From assembly GCA_038087015.1 (NCBI GenBank), contig JASBNA010000037.1:124001-188000 (forward strand): a stretch of DNA of 64,000 bases, read 5' to 3'. The notes under the pieces were generated by a model. That model was not told the DNA's origin, made no database searches, and saw only the letters and a program-made list of their open reading frames with translations. Shown here piece after piece: positions 40,224 to 50,946 of the stretch (position 1 is the first letter of the stretch; the number at the start of each line of letters is the position of its first letter). The DNA comes from Cerrena zonata. Its lineage: Eukaryota > Basidiomycota > Agaricomycetes > Polyporales > Cerrenaceae. A program made the translations under genes and the position numbers.

Positions 40224-41298
40224 ATGGTTGTATGCTTAACTTTACGAGTCCCTGGTCGCATATGAGATCGTCTCCAGTCCTTTTTTCGCTCGATGACCGG
40301 ATATATCTTCACACACGGGAGCCTTTTACTGACGGAATCTTCTACTCATATTAATGGTTGTTAATTGTACTAATTATATTACACTCTGGGCGATACCACA
40401 CGGTACTCTTATCATCAATCGATGCGGCCGAACGCTGGATTCAGTATATTATGATGGGCCTGAGAGCAGTGGTATACGTTTTCTCGAGTCATCTGGGAAC
40501 ATGTGTCCCTGTGGCAGACGGGAACGAACGCCACAACCACAACCAAAAGGCGTGTATTCTGATGGGAGAAAGCCACGAAAGTTCACATTTGCGTAATCAC
40601 GTCGATATAGGTGCAATGGAAGGGGAAGTAAAAACTTGTCTGAGAACCTGCGCCCTTCGCCCTTCTCGGCGAGTGTCTTCAAAAGTCATTACCATTGTCA
40701 ATCTAGCTCAGGTGAAATATACTACCAGCCAGGGTGCCACAATTGCATATACGTAGTACGGTAAGCCGTTGTGTATTCCTCAAAATTTTATACTTTCAAA
40801 AATTTCATAGCCTTCTAGCGAGAGAAGGCAATTATACGACGAAAAGGAAGCAAACTCAGTGAGGAGCCTGAGGAAGCACTGACATCTACACAGCCTCGGT
40901 GCAGCCCAAATAAGGCTAATTTAGACACAGCGGTCCCAGTCTCTTAAGCGTAGCGGGAGCCTAACCTTCGTGAACAGTGACATCATCGCTTACCGTCAAC
41001 TCACTCCTCTCGACTCAATCATTGCTAAGAACAGAATAGGTGTGTATGGAATGACGGACGTCACTTGGGCTATAGTTACTGCGAATAGAGCCATATATAA
41101 TGTAACAAAGATGGGTTGCTTCAAACACCTACCATCCCATTTCACAACCGACTTACAAGTGACAAACAAACTTTCCGAGAAGACCAACAATTCGAAATGC
41201 AAGCAATAGCTAATGCAGCTCAGGACGTAAGCTCAACCTGATCTACAAATCATCTCGTAAGAGAATGGAAATGAACCTTCCCATCATCTTGACAGACC
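40224..41298. other. Intergenic region
   Basis: Two overlapping ORFs near 40354-40756 have no recognisable content and look like chance. I see no repeat or RNA gene. The right end is the promoter side of the dehydrogenase gene. Confidence 0.5.
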
Positions 41299-42759
41299 AT
41301 GGGCACTGTCCCAACAACGGTACATCCCGAGTCCAATACTCAAGAAGGCAAAACCATGAAAGCTCTCGCCTGGTTCGGGGCGAAGGATGTCAGGATTATC
41401 GATGCCCCCGTCCCTGATATCACCGAACCAGACGACGTGATCCTCAAAGTGACGGGAACGACGATTTGTGGCTCCGATTTGCACCTGTACCATGGGGAGA
41501 TCCTTGCACTCCAGAAGGGCGATATTCTCGGGCACGAGGTCAGCGTGGTTCTTTGGTGCATCTAGTGTGGTGGAAGACTAACACTAGACTCGAATCAGTT
41601 TATGGGCATCGTGGACAAGCTCGGACCAAATGTGACCAACCTGAAAAAGGGAGATCGCGTCGTAGCTTCTTTCCAAATCGCATGTGGTGAATGTGAATAC
41701 TGCAAGCAAAAACTCTCGTCCTTCTGTGACAGAACCAACCCCTCAACGTAAGTAGCTCTCCATCTTGCTAAATGCACCCTTTGCTGGAAGACTACGTCAT
41801 TTTGTAGACTCATGAATGCGATGTATGGTCACCGAGATGCCGGATTCTTCGGATACTCCCACTTCACAGGTGGTTTCGCAGGCGGTCAAGCAGAATACGT
41901 CCGAGTTCCAAAGGGTAATGTTAACCTCCTTCCCATTCCAGAAGGCGTCCCCGATGAGAAAGCCTTGTACCTGTCCGATGTCCTTGCCACGGCTTACCAC
42001 TGTGTGATGGACACCGGCGTCAAGGAAGGTGACACCGTCGGTGTATGGGGTTTAGGTCCCATCGGTCAACTGGTCGCCAAGTTCGCTTTCCTAAAAGGCG
42101 CAAAACGTGTCATCGGAATTGACCAAGTCGCAGAACGTCTTGTTTTTGCACACGACAAGGTCGGAGTAGAGCCTCTCGATTTTTCGACCCACAAAGACGT
42201 CGTCAAACGTCTCCAAGAAATCTCCCCAGGTGGGATAGACGTCGCCCTTGACTGTGGGACTTTCCACCAACCGAAATCCCTTCTTCACAAAGTCGAGAAG
42301 ACACTCATGTTGGAGACGGATGTGTCAGAGATTGCGAACGAGATGATCATGAGCGTGAAGAAAGGTGGTCGAGTAGGTGTTATTGCTGCGTATGCGGGTT
42401 ATACGAACCACTTTAACATTGGAGCGTTGATGGAGAAAGGAATGAGGTTCATTGGGAACGGACAAGCCCCGGTGCACAAGTGGTGGAAGGAAGTATTGGA
42501 TGATTATATTTTGACAGGAAAGTTGGATCCTACATTGTGAGTGTTTTGGTTTCTTTCTTTGACGCAACCGGACTAACGAGGATCTCTTACGCGTAGTATA
42601 CTCACGCACCGTGTTCCACTTGAAGACTTCCCGAAACTGTATGCTGCCTTCGACCAGAGGAAGGCTGGAGTCATCAAGGTATTTGTTGAAACAAAGTTCT
42701 CGAGCCCACCTGCTCCTGGATGCCCCAAGACAACTCGTGTAGACGAATGGGCGAACTAA
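41299..42759 (+). CDS. Zinc-dependent alcohol dehydrogenase, formaldehyde-dehydrogenase-like
   Basis: Exons 41299-41538, 41599-41747, 41808-42536, 42597-42759; joined 1,281 nt, 426 aa, normal for the family. The GroES-like domain has the catalytic zinc motif TICGSDLHLYHGE and GHE at the first exon junction. The structural zinc lobe is CGECEYCKQKLSSFC. MYGHRDAGFFGYSHFTGGFA is typical of the FDH-like branch. The nucleotide-binding fold shows VWGLGPIGQLVAKFA (GxGxxG), so NAD(P) use is expected. The substrate is not certain: an alcohol or a glutathione/aldehyde adduct. The start at 41299 gives about 20 residues before the conserved MKALAWFG; an internal ATG at 41357 would also work. Confidence 0.88.
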
Positions 42760-42864
42760 TGATTGACAACGTTATTTCGAGACTGTAATGAAGTATCTTG
42801 TCAATAGCAAACTGTACACTACACGCTAAAATACAAATTTCAATACGCACATCATTCGTCAAAT

Positions 42865-44140
42865 TCACTGATTCTCTTGAATCTCCTCACCCTGACCCTC
42901 TTGAATAAAGTGAAGCACATCGCTTCCCTCACCATACACCTGATCCCACTCAAACTCACTCTGCCTGTTCTCCTTCCCAAAAGCGTCAATCAATGCTTCC
43001 CCCTCAGGTCCTCCGCAAATTACCTCATGCGCCTCTTCCTTCGTCTTGGCTTTCGCACCCTGTCCCCATATCTTCCATTTCGAATCTCCCTCGATAGGAG
43101 CGAGGAAGGTTCCGATATGTCTAAACGTCAGACTTATCCTTTCGCCATTATTGAATTGTTCGGAAGGAGACTTGGACATGATATGTCGTTTGTCTGCTCG
43201 GATACTGTGCGTCCATTTCGCGTTAGTCTCGAGTCCCATGGCAAACATACTATTGTGAGGCAGCGGGACACGCTGAGTGGCACGCTTCGTCTCGTCTTCC
43301 CCGTCGTCGCCAGCAGAGTGAGCAGGGAGAGCGTCTTTCTTCGTTCTTAGTGTCATTTTTCTCTCCGCTCCGAGACTGATGTTGACGATCTTGCTTCCTC
43401 TAACGACATCGATAGTCTTGTCACTGTGTTCGCTGATATAGTCCGCACCTGTACGGTAATGCTGGATAAGGACGTGATTCAAGGGTTGTTTCAGCGCTTT
43501 CGAGACATGATCTCGGATGAGGGAGATAGTGGGTGTGAACGGGAGCGTTGGAGGAGAAGAATCGGCAGGGTGTCGATAGATTGGATGACTACAGAGTAAG
43601 GGGTCAGTGTCTAAAGCATCAAAAGAAGAACTAGACAAAAGGGATAATCAGAGTATCATTTGTAAGATCTCCGGCCAGGATGCAAGAGATGATGATGAAA
43701 TGCTGTTTAAAGCCGATAATCGATACCAGAGGCGTACATCCCGAAGACAATGATTGATTCACGCTCGACGGGGCGAGCGTAAACGTGATGGTTATGCGCT
43801 TACATACCTGCCATCGGGTTCAACCTCTCCTTGGACGGCGACCAGTCTCGGTACTTCGCCACCTATAATGAAATTGATTATTGCTATTCAAATTCATGGA
43901 TCGGGAGGACATACCTCTATGGTGCATTACATTCCATTGGACTTCGTTCCTAAGCTTCTCAAACGCCACACTGGCCAGATCAGGCGGTAGAATATCAAGT
44001 ACGAGTTCCGTGTCTCCCTCAGCGATTCTGTCGCCGGGACCAAGCATTGGGAGCTTTCTATCCCAGGAGTTGGCTGCATTTCGGCGCTTGCCAGTGGAAG
44101 AAACGTTCGGAGGAGAGCTATGAACGGAAGTTTGACTCAT
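42865..44140 (-). CDS. AlkB-like 2-oxoglutarate/Fe(II) dioxygenase
   Basis: Exons 43915-44140, 43808-43862 and 42865-43588; joined 1,005 nt, 334 aa. The final intron (219 nt) is longer than others here. AlkB features: NHVLIQHYRTGADYISEHSD, giving the iron-binding HxD (His-Ser-Asp), a second His in KWTHSI, and RISLTFRHIG, which carries the 2-oxoglutarate-binding Arg. Splicing creates the family block VQGEVEPDG followed by YRHPAD. Enzymes of this type remove alkyl groups from DNA or RNA bases, or modify proteins; this one is closest in pattern to the ALKBH2/3-like DNA repair group (inference). It is convergent with the dehydrogenase gene, 105 bp apart. Confidence 0.85.
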
Positions 44141-44742
44141 TGATGAAAGCTAGAATAGGAAGTAGTAGAGCCCTTAGATTTGTAGAGATGATGTTTCGGT
44201 TGATATGGAGCCCTAGGGAGGCGCTGTTATATAGGACAATTCGGAAGGCTGGAGGCTACCTGGAGCACAGCAGGACGAGTCATACGTGTCATGTCATGGA
44301 TCACGAGTGAATTGAAGCCAGTGTGTCAGTCTTGGTTGTAGTTCTATGTAAAGGAGGATGTACCCTGCCAGAAGCAATACGTATATACGAGAAGATTGTA
44401 GAAGCAATGTGTAGAAGTGCTCCAAGTTTTCGGGATCACTTTCAAGGATTGCGTCGGTTGGAGCATCAGTGATTTCCAATCTCCGCTGTGGCGTTTGACC
44501 CGACTCAATTGCAGCCACTCACTCACGCTCTTCTCCGTTCTCCTACCTTGCCCCCAACATCGAAGAGGATCTCACAGAGCTACAGTCAAAGGTATGCATT
44601 GACACCCTAGTCTTTGACAATGGCTAATTTGTATATATATAGTCTAACTCTTTACGCCTCACGGTCAAAGCTTTCGTGGCGTAACCAGGGGTCAAAGGGT
44701 CGATTGTCTTTTGTCCACTCGCATATATAATACCCTACAGCG
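44141..44742. other. Intergenic region, divergent promoters
   Basis: 602 bp between divergent genes. TATA-like runs lie at about 44630-44641 (GTATATATATAG) and 44723-44732 (CATATATAAT), the latter about 20 bp before the next start codon. No ORF of interest. Confidence 0.5.
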
Positions 44743-45843
44743 ATGGCCGATTCCCCCCTTCGCAGAACGTGTTCCTCTACCCAAGTCCTCGTCCAACGAT
44801 CCCCCGTCGCTGGAAATATTCGCCTTCACACCACTTCCCCTTCGCTCAAAAGAAATTACTCTCAGGCGTTTCACCATACCATGGGTCCACCCAAACGTCC
44901 CCTTTCGTCGCATGTCGAAGTAGAGCATGAAGAAGAGCATGAATTGGCCTCCGATGACTATAACCGCCGTTGCCCCTCCCCAGTCCCGACGGAAATCATC
45001 GAAGATGTGGTCGAAGAACCCCCGAAGGATTGGGTTCAAGAATGTGCCAATGAAGGGATCAAAGTGAAAGACTACGCGTACTCGAGTGGCAACCCAATAA
45101 TTCCTATCATATGGGCCAAATCTCTTCACTCTCTCGCCCTCCACGATATCCATCTCCGTCGCAGAGACTTTACAGATTTCTACCAGCTAGACGGAAAGAC
45201 CCTCTACCGATTGCTCTCAACCGATTGGGTATCCCAAGCGGAAGCAGAACGCCACTGGCGTCCCGAAGATTGGGAGAGGGTGAACCAATACAAGCAGAGA
45301 CCTGGTGGCCCGGATCCCTTTATAATGGTCCCCAAAAGGAATCGACCAACGCAAGCGTTTCGAATTGCTATACGAAAAGATTGTTTCGAGCATGCCGAGG
45401 AGGAACTCTCTGATAGTGAAATCTGGATGGAACCCGATACACCTGAAAGCTGGGACGGAGCGGATAATCTCACTCTCCTTCGAGACTCTAAACCGGATTC
45501 AGATGAGCACATCGACAAGAAACGCAGGCTGGATGAAGACGAGGCCGATCCTGACGATTACACCTATGTATCGACACCCTTGATCACACCAGAGAACTCT
45601 ATCACTCGTTCTCAATCTATCGCGCGTGTGGCGTCCGTAAGGACACCAGAGCCGCATGACGCCCCAAAGTTCTACTCTCAGCCTACGCATATGACCGCCC
45701 CTCGTTCCCCCCGTTCCCCACGTGCGGGTTCTACACCTCCACGATCCCCTCAGAAGCTCGAGCGGAAGCCTTCACTGCATCAACGACGTGGGGCGTTCGG
45801 TCAACGAACTCTTGCTAGGTCGGAAACCATCCTAAGGTTTTGA
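44743..45843 (+). CDS. Uncharacterised protein with disordered C-terminus
   Basis: A single exon of 366 aa; I do not recognise the family. The middle (about 110-220) looks folded, with GNPIIPIIWAKSLHSLALHD, DFYQLDGKTLYRLLSTDW and ERHWRPEDWERVNQYK. It is followed by an acidic stretch and a Ser/Pro-rich basic tail with repeated RSPRSP-type motifs that could be phosphorylated. No signal peptide or membrane segment, although the first ~40 residues are rich in Arg/Ser and could be a mitochondrial presequence. A second in-frame ATG (44881) gives a 320-aa form. Codon use looks coding throughout and no frame break is seen. Confidence 0.72.
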   Translation: MADSPLRRTCSSTQVLVQRSPVAGNIRLHTTSPSLKRNYSQAFHHTMGPPKRPLSSHVEVEHEEEHELASDDYNRRCPSPVPTEIIEDVVEEPPKDWVQECANEGIKVKDYAYSSGNPIIPIIWAKSLHSLALHDIHLRRRDFTDFYQLDGKTLYRLLSTDWVSQAEAERHWRPEDWERVNQYKQRPGGPDPFIMVPKRNRPTQAFRIAIRKDCFEHAEEELSDSEIWMEPDTPESWDGADNLTLLRDSKPDSDEHIDKKRRLDEDEADPDDYTYVSTPLITPENSITRSQSIARVASVRTPEPHDAPKFYSQPTHMTAPRSPRSPRAGSTPPRSPQKLERKPSLHQRRGAFGQRTLARSETILRF

Positions 45844-46501
45844 TTGTGGCGCACACACATTGTCTCTCTACATTATAGCATTCTCCTCTGGGACTTTCGG
45901 GTCGTACTCAACTGTACTTCTAACCATTCTCGCAATTGTTTCTATTATCCAACCAACCGCTATACATCATCGACATCATTCTCCCGTTTCAACCATAGCA
46001 TTATTCATACACAACTCCTTTATTACTTAAACCCCTATCACCATCTTCCCATTCTCATCAATCCCAATGTTTCCATTTTGCTCCCATGTTTCATTTGTCC
46101 AAACCCCTAGTTTGTATCAATACCGCATACACCCTCCTGCATTATTCATCCAGGACCGTCCATTCCAGTCACACATATTCACATGTATACGCATATACTG
46201 CATGGCGCACGCTATACAAAGTTATTCATTTAGTTGTTAGGAGCTGAGGGTCGTGTACGAGAACGTCTGAATGAAGGGTTGTATACATGTGTTGGTGAGA
46301 GGTTTTTTTGTGGGGCGTGGTCGCTCGTGGCAACTCCAATAACCCGAACATACAATAACAGAATAGGGGTTGGATTTTCATCGCATTCACAACAAAGTTG
46401 TATAATATGAAACTGTTTCCATTGACAAGTATACAAATACAATACAGTCTAGTAGTAACGAGTTCGTAAGAGTACAACTTGGTATCTATCTAGTGATACA
46501 T
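45844..46501. other. Intergenic region between convergent genes
   Basis: 658 bp of AT-rich 3' flanking DNA; short ORFs at 46226-46477 look like chance. Nothing else seen. Confidence 0.5.
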
Positions 46502-47818
46502 TCATGCCGTATTCACTCGTGATATATTTATGACTTCCGGGACCTTCAACCAATTATCCTTACCTTCGCTCTTCGTATAACCCGGAAGGTCCGTTTGGGA
46601 ACGATTCGGACTAACTTGGGACGAGGCAGGAGGCTCGACCGTATGAGCGAATCTTACAGATGACATCACACTAGTATCACTCCAACTCCCCTGAATCCCC
46701 TGCAATCCTCGAAGGATAATAAAATAGTTTGCGCATGCCTAAAAATCCCTTTTCTCAGTCTTTATTACAACCCGTTTGATTACAAGTGTATTTCATACCT
46801 GAACAGCCGGGCTGACCGCGTACGCGATTTGAAAATAAGAAGTATTTGCAGCTACGCTGATGATCATTGCGATCGAACACAGGACGTTAGGTGCAGCCGA
46901 TTCGATGAACATCGTCGAAACAAAAGTGTAATGGTTAACTTCAGCTTCCTCCATCAGTTGTCGGATCTTGTGTTTGCAGTATGAAAGCCTTCCGATGATT
47001 AAGGACGTCAAAAGAATGTTGAGTGCGAGCGTGATGGATAGATAGATGTAATTCTCGGGTCGGAAATCCTCCGGATAGAAGAAATTGCTGACCACTTCGG
47101 GAGGAAAAGTATTAATGGGTGGATGTATATTAGCGTTTACGGTTCGGAAGGTTGACTTTGAAATCGTACCTATCGATCCTACCAGCAATAAAATCGGCAG
47201 AACAGTCACGAGCAGCGTATATCTCGACGAAGTCGACCTCCAAATCTGTCTACAGCGCCAGATCTAAAAACTGTCATCATCACTACCATCGTCTCTCCCA
47301 ACTGTCAACGAAATTTCGCCGATATCACGTACAAGTAATGCGTCACAAGCAGCACTGCCAGTAACGTATGACACCACAGAGAGAGTATCCACCAACCAGG
47401 TGTCCCACTCATACTTGGCTTGCAAGTCCTTAGGGCACGTCTCGGGCACTTGGCCTGAAATTGGCCGACATTCTTGTAGCCATTCCATGATATAGAGTTG
47501 TAGACTGGATGGTGCGGTAGCCATCCAAATGGTGTTTACTACACCTAGAAATGCAGTGTAAAATAGGAGGAAGATTGTGAAGTGTGTACGGGGTTGTCGT
47601 GCCCATAGCCGTCGTATACAATGTATGCATAAGATCAGTTGCATTCCTACAATAACAAGATGTTACTTTAAAATAAGCACGACATATATGCGAGACATAC
47701 CGTAACTAACACATGTCACAGAAATAGCAGCTAATGCAAGTTTGACATTGAAGGCATAGTCTTCCCCGGCGAGAACAGGGATAGTGAACCTGGACACTGG
47801 CACGAAGGTGGGAGACAT
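46502..47818 (-). CDS. Seven-helix integral membrane protein
   Basis: Exons 47701-47818, 47333-47646, 46799-47263, 46502-46738; joined 1,134 nt, 377 aa. Seven hydrophobic helices can be traced, among them LALAAISVTCVSYG, FTIFLLFYTAFLGVVNTIW, LLVTVLPILLLVGSIG, YLSITLALNILLTSLIIG and FIESAAPNVLCSIAMIISVA. The C-terminal ~70 residues are polar and Ser-rich, likely cytoplasmic. The layout resembles the large group of seven-helix proteins of unknown ligand in mushrooms; it does not show the usual Ste3 pheromone-receptor motifs that I know. Function unknown, possibly receptor-like. All introns are 54-69 nt. Confidence 0.75.
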
Positions 47819-48917
47819 GAAGAGAGGATTCGTATGATTGGCCAGTAATAAGTACTCCGAATCATCATCAGGATCTCAGGGTGAACAGGAAACGTCAGGA
47901 TTGATCATATTTAACGCTTGATTACAACCCAATGCTGACGGTGCGGCTTGAATAGAAGAGCGTTCAACGCGATGGTAAAGCCGGAGGGGATTTAGTATGT
48001 ACCACCAATGTATGCGCTTGACAATAGGTAGGCTTCGGAGTAGGAACTGCAAACAAGTAGATGTGAAAGTGGAGATGCATGGTAGCTCACCAACGATTCC
48101 ATCTGATGTATTTCAAATTAGAATCCACAGATAGGATGCCAAATGGCAAGTATCACCTCTATACCCGAGTCGCATCAAGGTCAGGGTTTACAAGATGGAA
48201 AGACCGGTTTTTGGAGTTTGTCAATCTGGCACAACGTACCATCATTTGGTCACGTCGACTTCCGAGAGCTGTCCGACGTGGGATTGGGTAGGATAGCCAA
48301 GGATACTCTGACACTGTTCCCATTAATCAGTACACACAGTAGCGGTACCGGTGTAGATTGTACGAGTCTGAATATAACCTCGAGAGATTCGGACGGGGAT
48401 AATGACAAGATTTGATTGATGGCACGTGGATGCGTACAGGCAACGCACGAGCGTATACAAGTCTATGTTGGTGACTTGGCAGGTCTAAATACAGTTTTAG
48501 CCTATCAATAAGTGTAGCGCATACTACTAACCTGAAAGTCCATGATAGACCACCATAAAGATACGACAACTATCTTCTGCCCGTGGTCTCACCACAGTCA
48601 AGTGTCAAGCCTTCTGGCAGAGTTACCCAACCAATGGGCGTGCTCTGAAGTCGTTGCGGCCCCAAATCCCCATTAGGATGCACAACATCGTACGATACTA
48701 GATCTCGCGGAGATAAATGGCTTCCGCTCATTCTTTTGCGGGTAGAATGCGAAGAGTTCAAGGTCCATTTTACTCTTTTATACACAGCGAGTCATTGCGC
48801 GTCATGTAAGGTCTTCGAGCAACGGAGAGCACTGAGGATGGTCATGACATGACTGTTCGAAGACAAAGTTTCAATTTGATTTTCAAATCCTTTTTGATGA
48901 CCGTCCGAGAAAGCAAC
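47819..48917. other. Intergenic region left of the CACTA element
   Basis: About 1.1 kb. ORFs near 48079-48415 and 48327-48785 have no recognisable content. It contains the 7TM gene promoter at its left and ends at the AAC target duplication (48915-48917). Confidence 0.5.
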
Positions 48918-48952
48918 CACCGCATGAAATGCAAAGTTATGGAAGTTCGTCA
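48918..48952 (+). repeat. Left TIR of the CACTA element
   Basis: 35 bp, exact reverse complement of 55957-55991. The following ~380 bp up to 49331 hold no gene; shorter GTCA-containing motifs recur there, as subterminal repeats do in CACTA elements. Confidence 0.95.
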
Positions 48953-49331
48953 CCATCGCGTCACAAGCGCATGATGAGTGCATGTCACGAAAACGATCGG
49001 CAGATTTTGTGCATCCTGTCACAACAGCGTAATGCAATCCCGATGTGCACATTTCACGCATATGACGGACCGAATGACATCGACATGACAGATGCTGTCA
49101 TGAGCAATTCCAAACTGTGTTATGTAATCCTTCCCAATCCGGCAAGCTTCAGTGAAAGATGTGCAGGAACATTTGATTGAATTTAAAGCACAGTAAATAA
49201 TGTATGCGTCAAAGGATGTTCTGAATAAACATATTATATTCCAGTACCATACGTTCACAGTTCCCCTCATCCCCCAAGTCCCTCCGTTGAATCCGAAAGT
49301 AATACACCGCTACCGCTACCACCCTTCCCTC

Positions 49332-50857
49332 ATGTCTAATGACCCTGGTGCTGCGGCACAGCGTACCCTGGCCGTCACTGCGCTTCGTGCAGCAACCCAG
49401 GAGATAGTAGAATTGAAACAGAAAGTCTCCGCGCTAGAGGTGTCCATCGCCAAGAAGGATCATGTTACCGGTGTGCTTCTACATTCTATTGAATTGATAA
49501 ATGCGCGCCTCAATGCACTCGAGGATGCGCCGAATGACTCGTTCACGTCCGGGACAACAGCCGTAGGAGGACAGGAGCAGGCTGGTAACCAGGAAGGCGA
49601 GGAGGACCCAGGGAAGGCACAGATCAGGAAGAAAATAGCTAGTGAGGAGGCTGCAGAGAGCAGGGTCGTAAAGGTAATTCATCCACTGCATATATGCGCA
49701 TATAGTCAGTAAATAATGAGGGAAAAAGACTCTGGTGAACAAAATGTTCATTCACCTTCTAGGAATATCCAAACTCGAGAAGAAATATCTACCCGACTTC
49801 CCTCTCGATCTCGATCCGAAAGACGAGGGATGGCCCAAAGATCCAGCAACCTCGCATCCCTATATCTGGTTTGATTGGGCTCATCCCCAGAAAGCAGACG
49901 CGCCGGTAAATCGTAAAGCTATTGACGAAATCCTCGCCTTCACGCGTGTACATGGAAGCGATGAAGCACCCCTCGCAAAACAACACCTAGATGCCATCCT
50001 TAATAGTGATCTTCGTCAAAGAATAACCATCAAATTCAATAACTTACGACTGGGCTACTTGACCCATCAGAAGGAACAGATGAGTCTGGGTGATCTTGAT
50101 GAAGTAGCCGATGGTGAAGCCGCAGAGGGGAACGAGGACAACGATGATCTTGTTATTATAGTCAAACCTAAATCCCACTTAAAACGAAACACGTTAGAGT
50201 CGCGTGCAGGAAAAGTAAGTTATATTTATGTTCAAAAACTGAAATAATTCACCATAAATGGTTGCAAACTAGTGGCTCCAGCAACGCGAACGGAAACGCG
50301 CGAAATGCGAGCTGTACACCGATGCCAAGTACGATGCTGCATTCACCACCACTGCTATGTCCGATCACGAGGATGGTGACACAGCTGGTCAGTTTATAGT
50401 CCGCGCACCTGGATGGCGTAGCGATGAGGTAAGAGATTTTGTTGTGCTTACTAGGAGTATTACTAACCGGCTGTAGGCAAAGGAACTTTACCGTATCATT
50501 GATGCCGTTGTGGATCCAAATCCTGAAAAGGATTCGGGATATACTCGTATACGAGGCGAAGTGAAGGCAGATGCTATCCCACCGGTTGCACACCTGCTGC
50601 AAAAAAGAGTCCGCATGTGGATGGTCCAGCCCGAGTTACTGGAGGCCAATCCTCATTGGCTCGAGACCCAACGTGTTGCTCCAAATGGTATAGCATGGGG
50701 AGACGCAGCTGACCCGATTGACGAGAAAAAGACTAGAAAAAGACGCAAGATTCAGACATCCACGAGTCTCGAAAGCAACGAGGTAAAGACCAAGAAAACC
50801 AAGCTAGAGGAAGTGCTTGGCGGAAAAACCCTCCAAGACCTTCTTGATGGCCAATAA
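49332..50857 (+). CDS. CACTA accessory protein 1 (function unknown)
   Basis: Probable exons 49332-49673, about 49780-50214, 50273-50428 and 50477-50857; about 437 aa. The second exon start is uncertain: acceptors near 49731 and 49779 both keep the frame. The N-terminal ~60 residues form a coiled coil (TQEIVELKQKVSALEVSIAK). A conserved-looking block follows (YLPDFPLDLDPKDEGWPKDP), then an acidic middle and a basic end with KKTRKRRK, a likely nuclear signal. I do not recognise a domain. It converges with the transposase gene, 89 bp apart. Accessory proteins in CACTA elements elsewhere bind subterminal repeats; whether this one does is unknown. Confidence 0.68.
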
Positions 50858-50946
50858 ATCGCAACCGAAGCACGAAGAAGCAAGTAGTACAGATTAGAGT
50901 CCCGAGTCCAAGCAAGTCCCGAGTTTCCAGTCTCGCATCGAGGCTT

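Noticed and set aside
40358..40756. 132-aa ORF as a host gene
   Set aside because: Overlaps another ORF of similar size in a different frame and shows no domain or splice structure.
43589..43638. ATG at 43638 as the AlkB start
   Set aside because: It lies in the last intron; splicing gives the family sequence across the junction and a better N-terminus.
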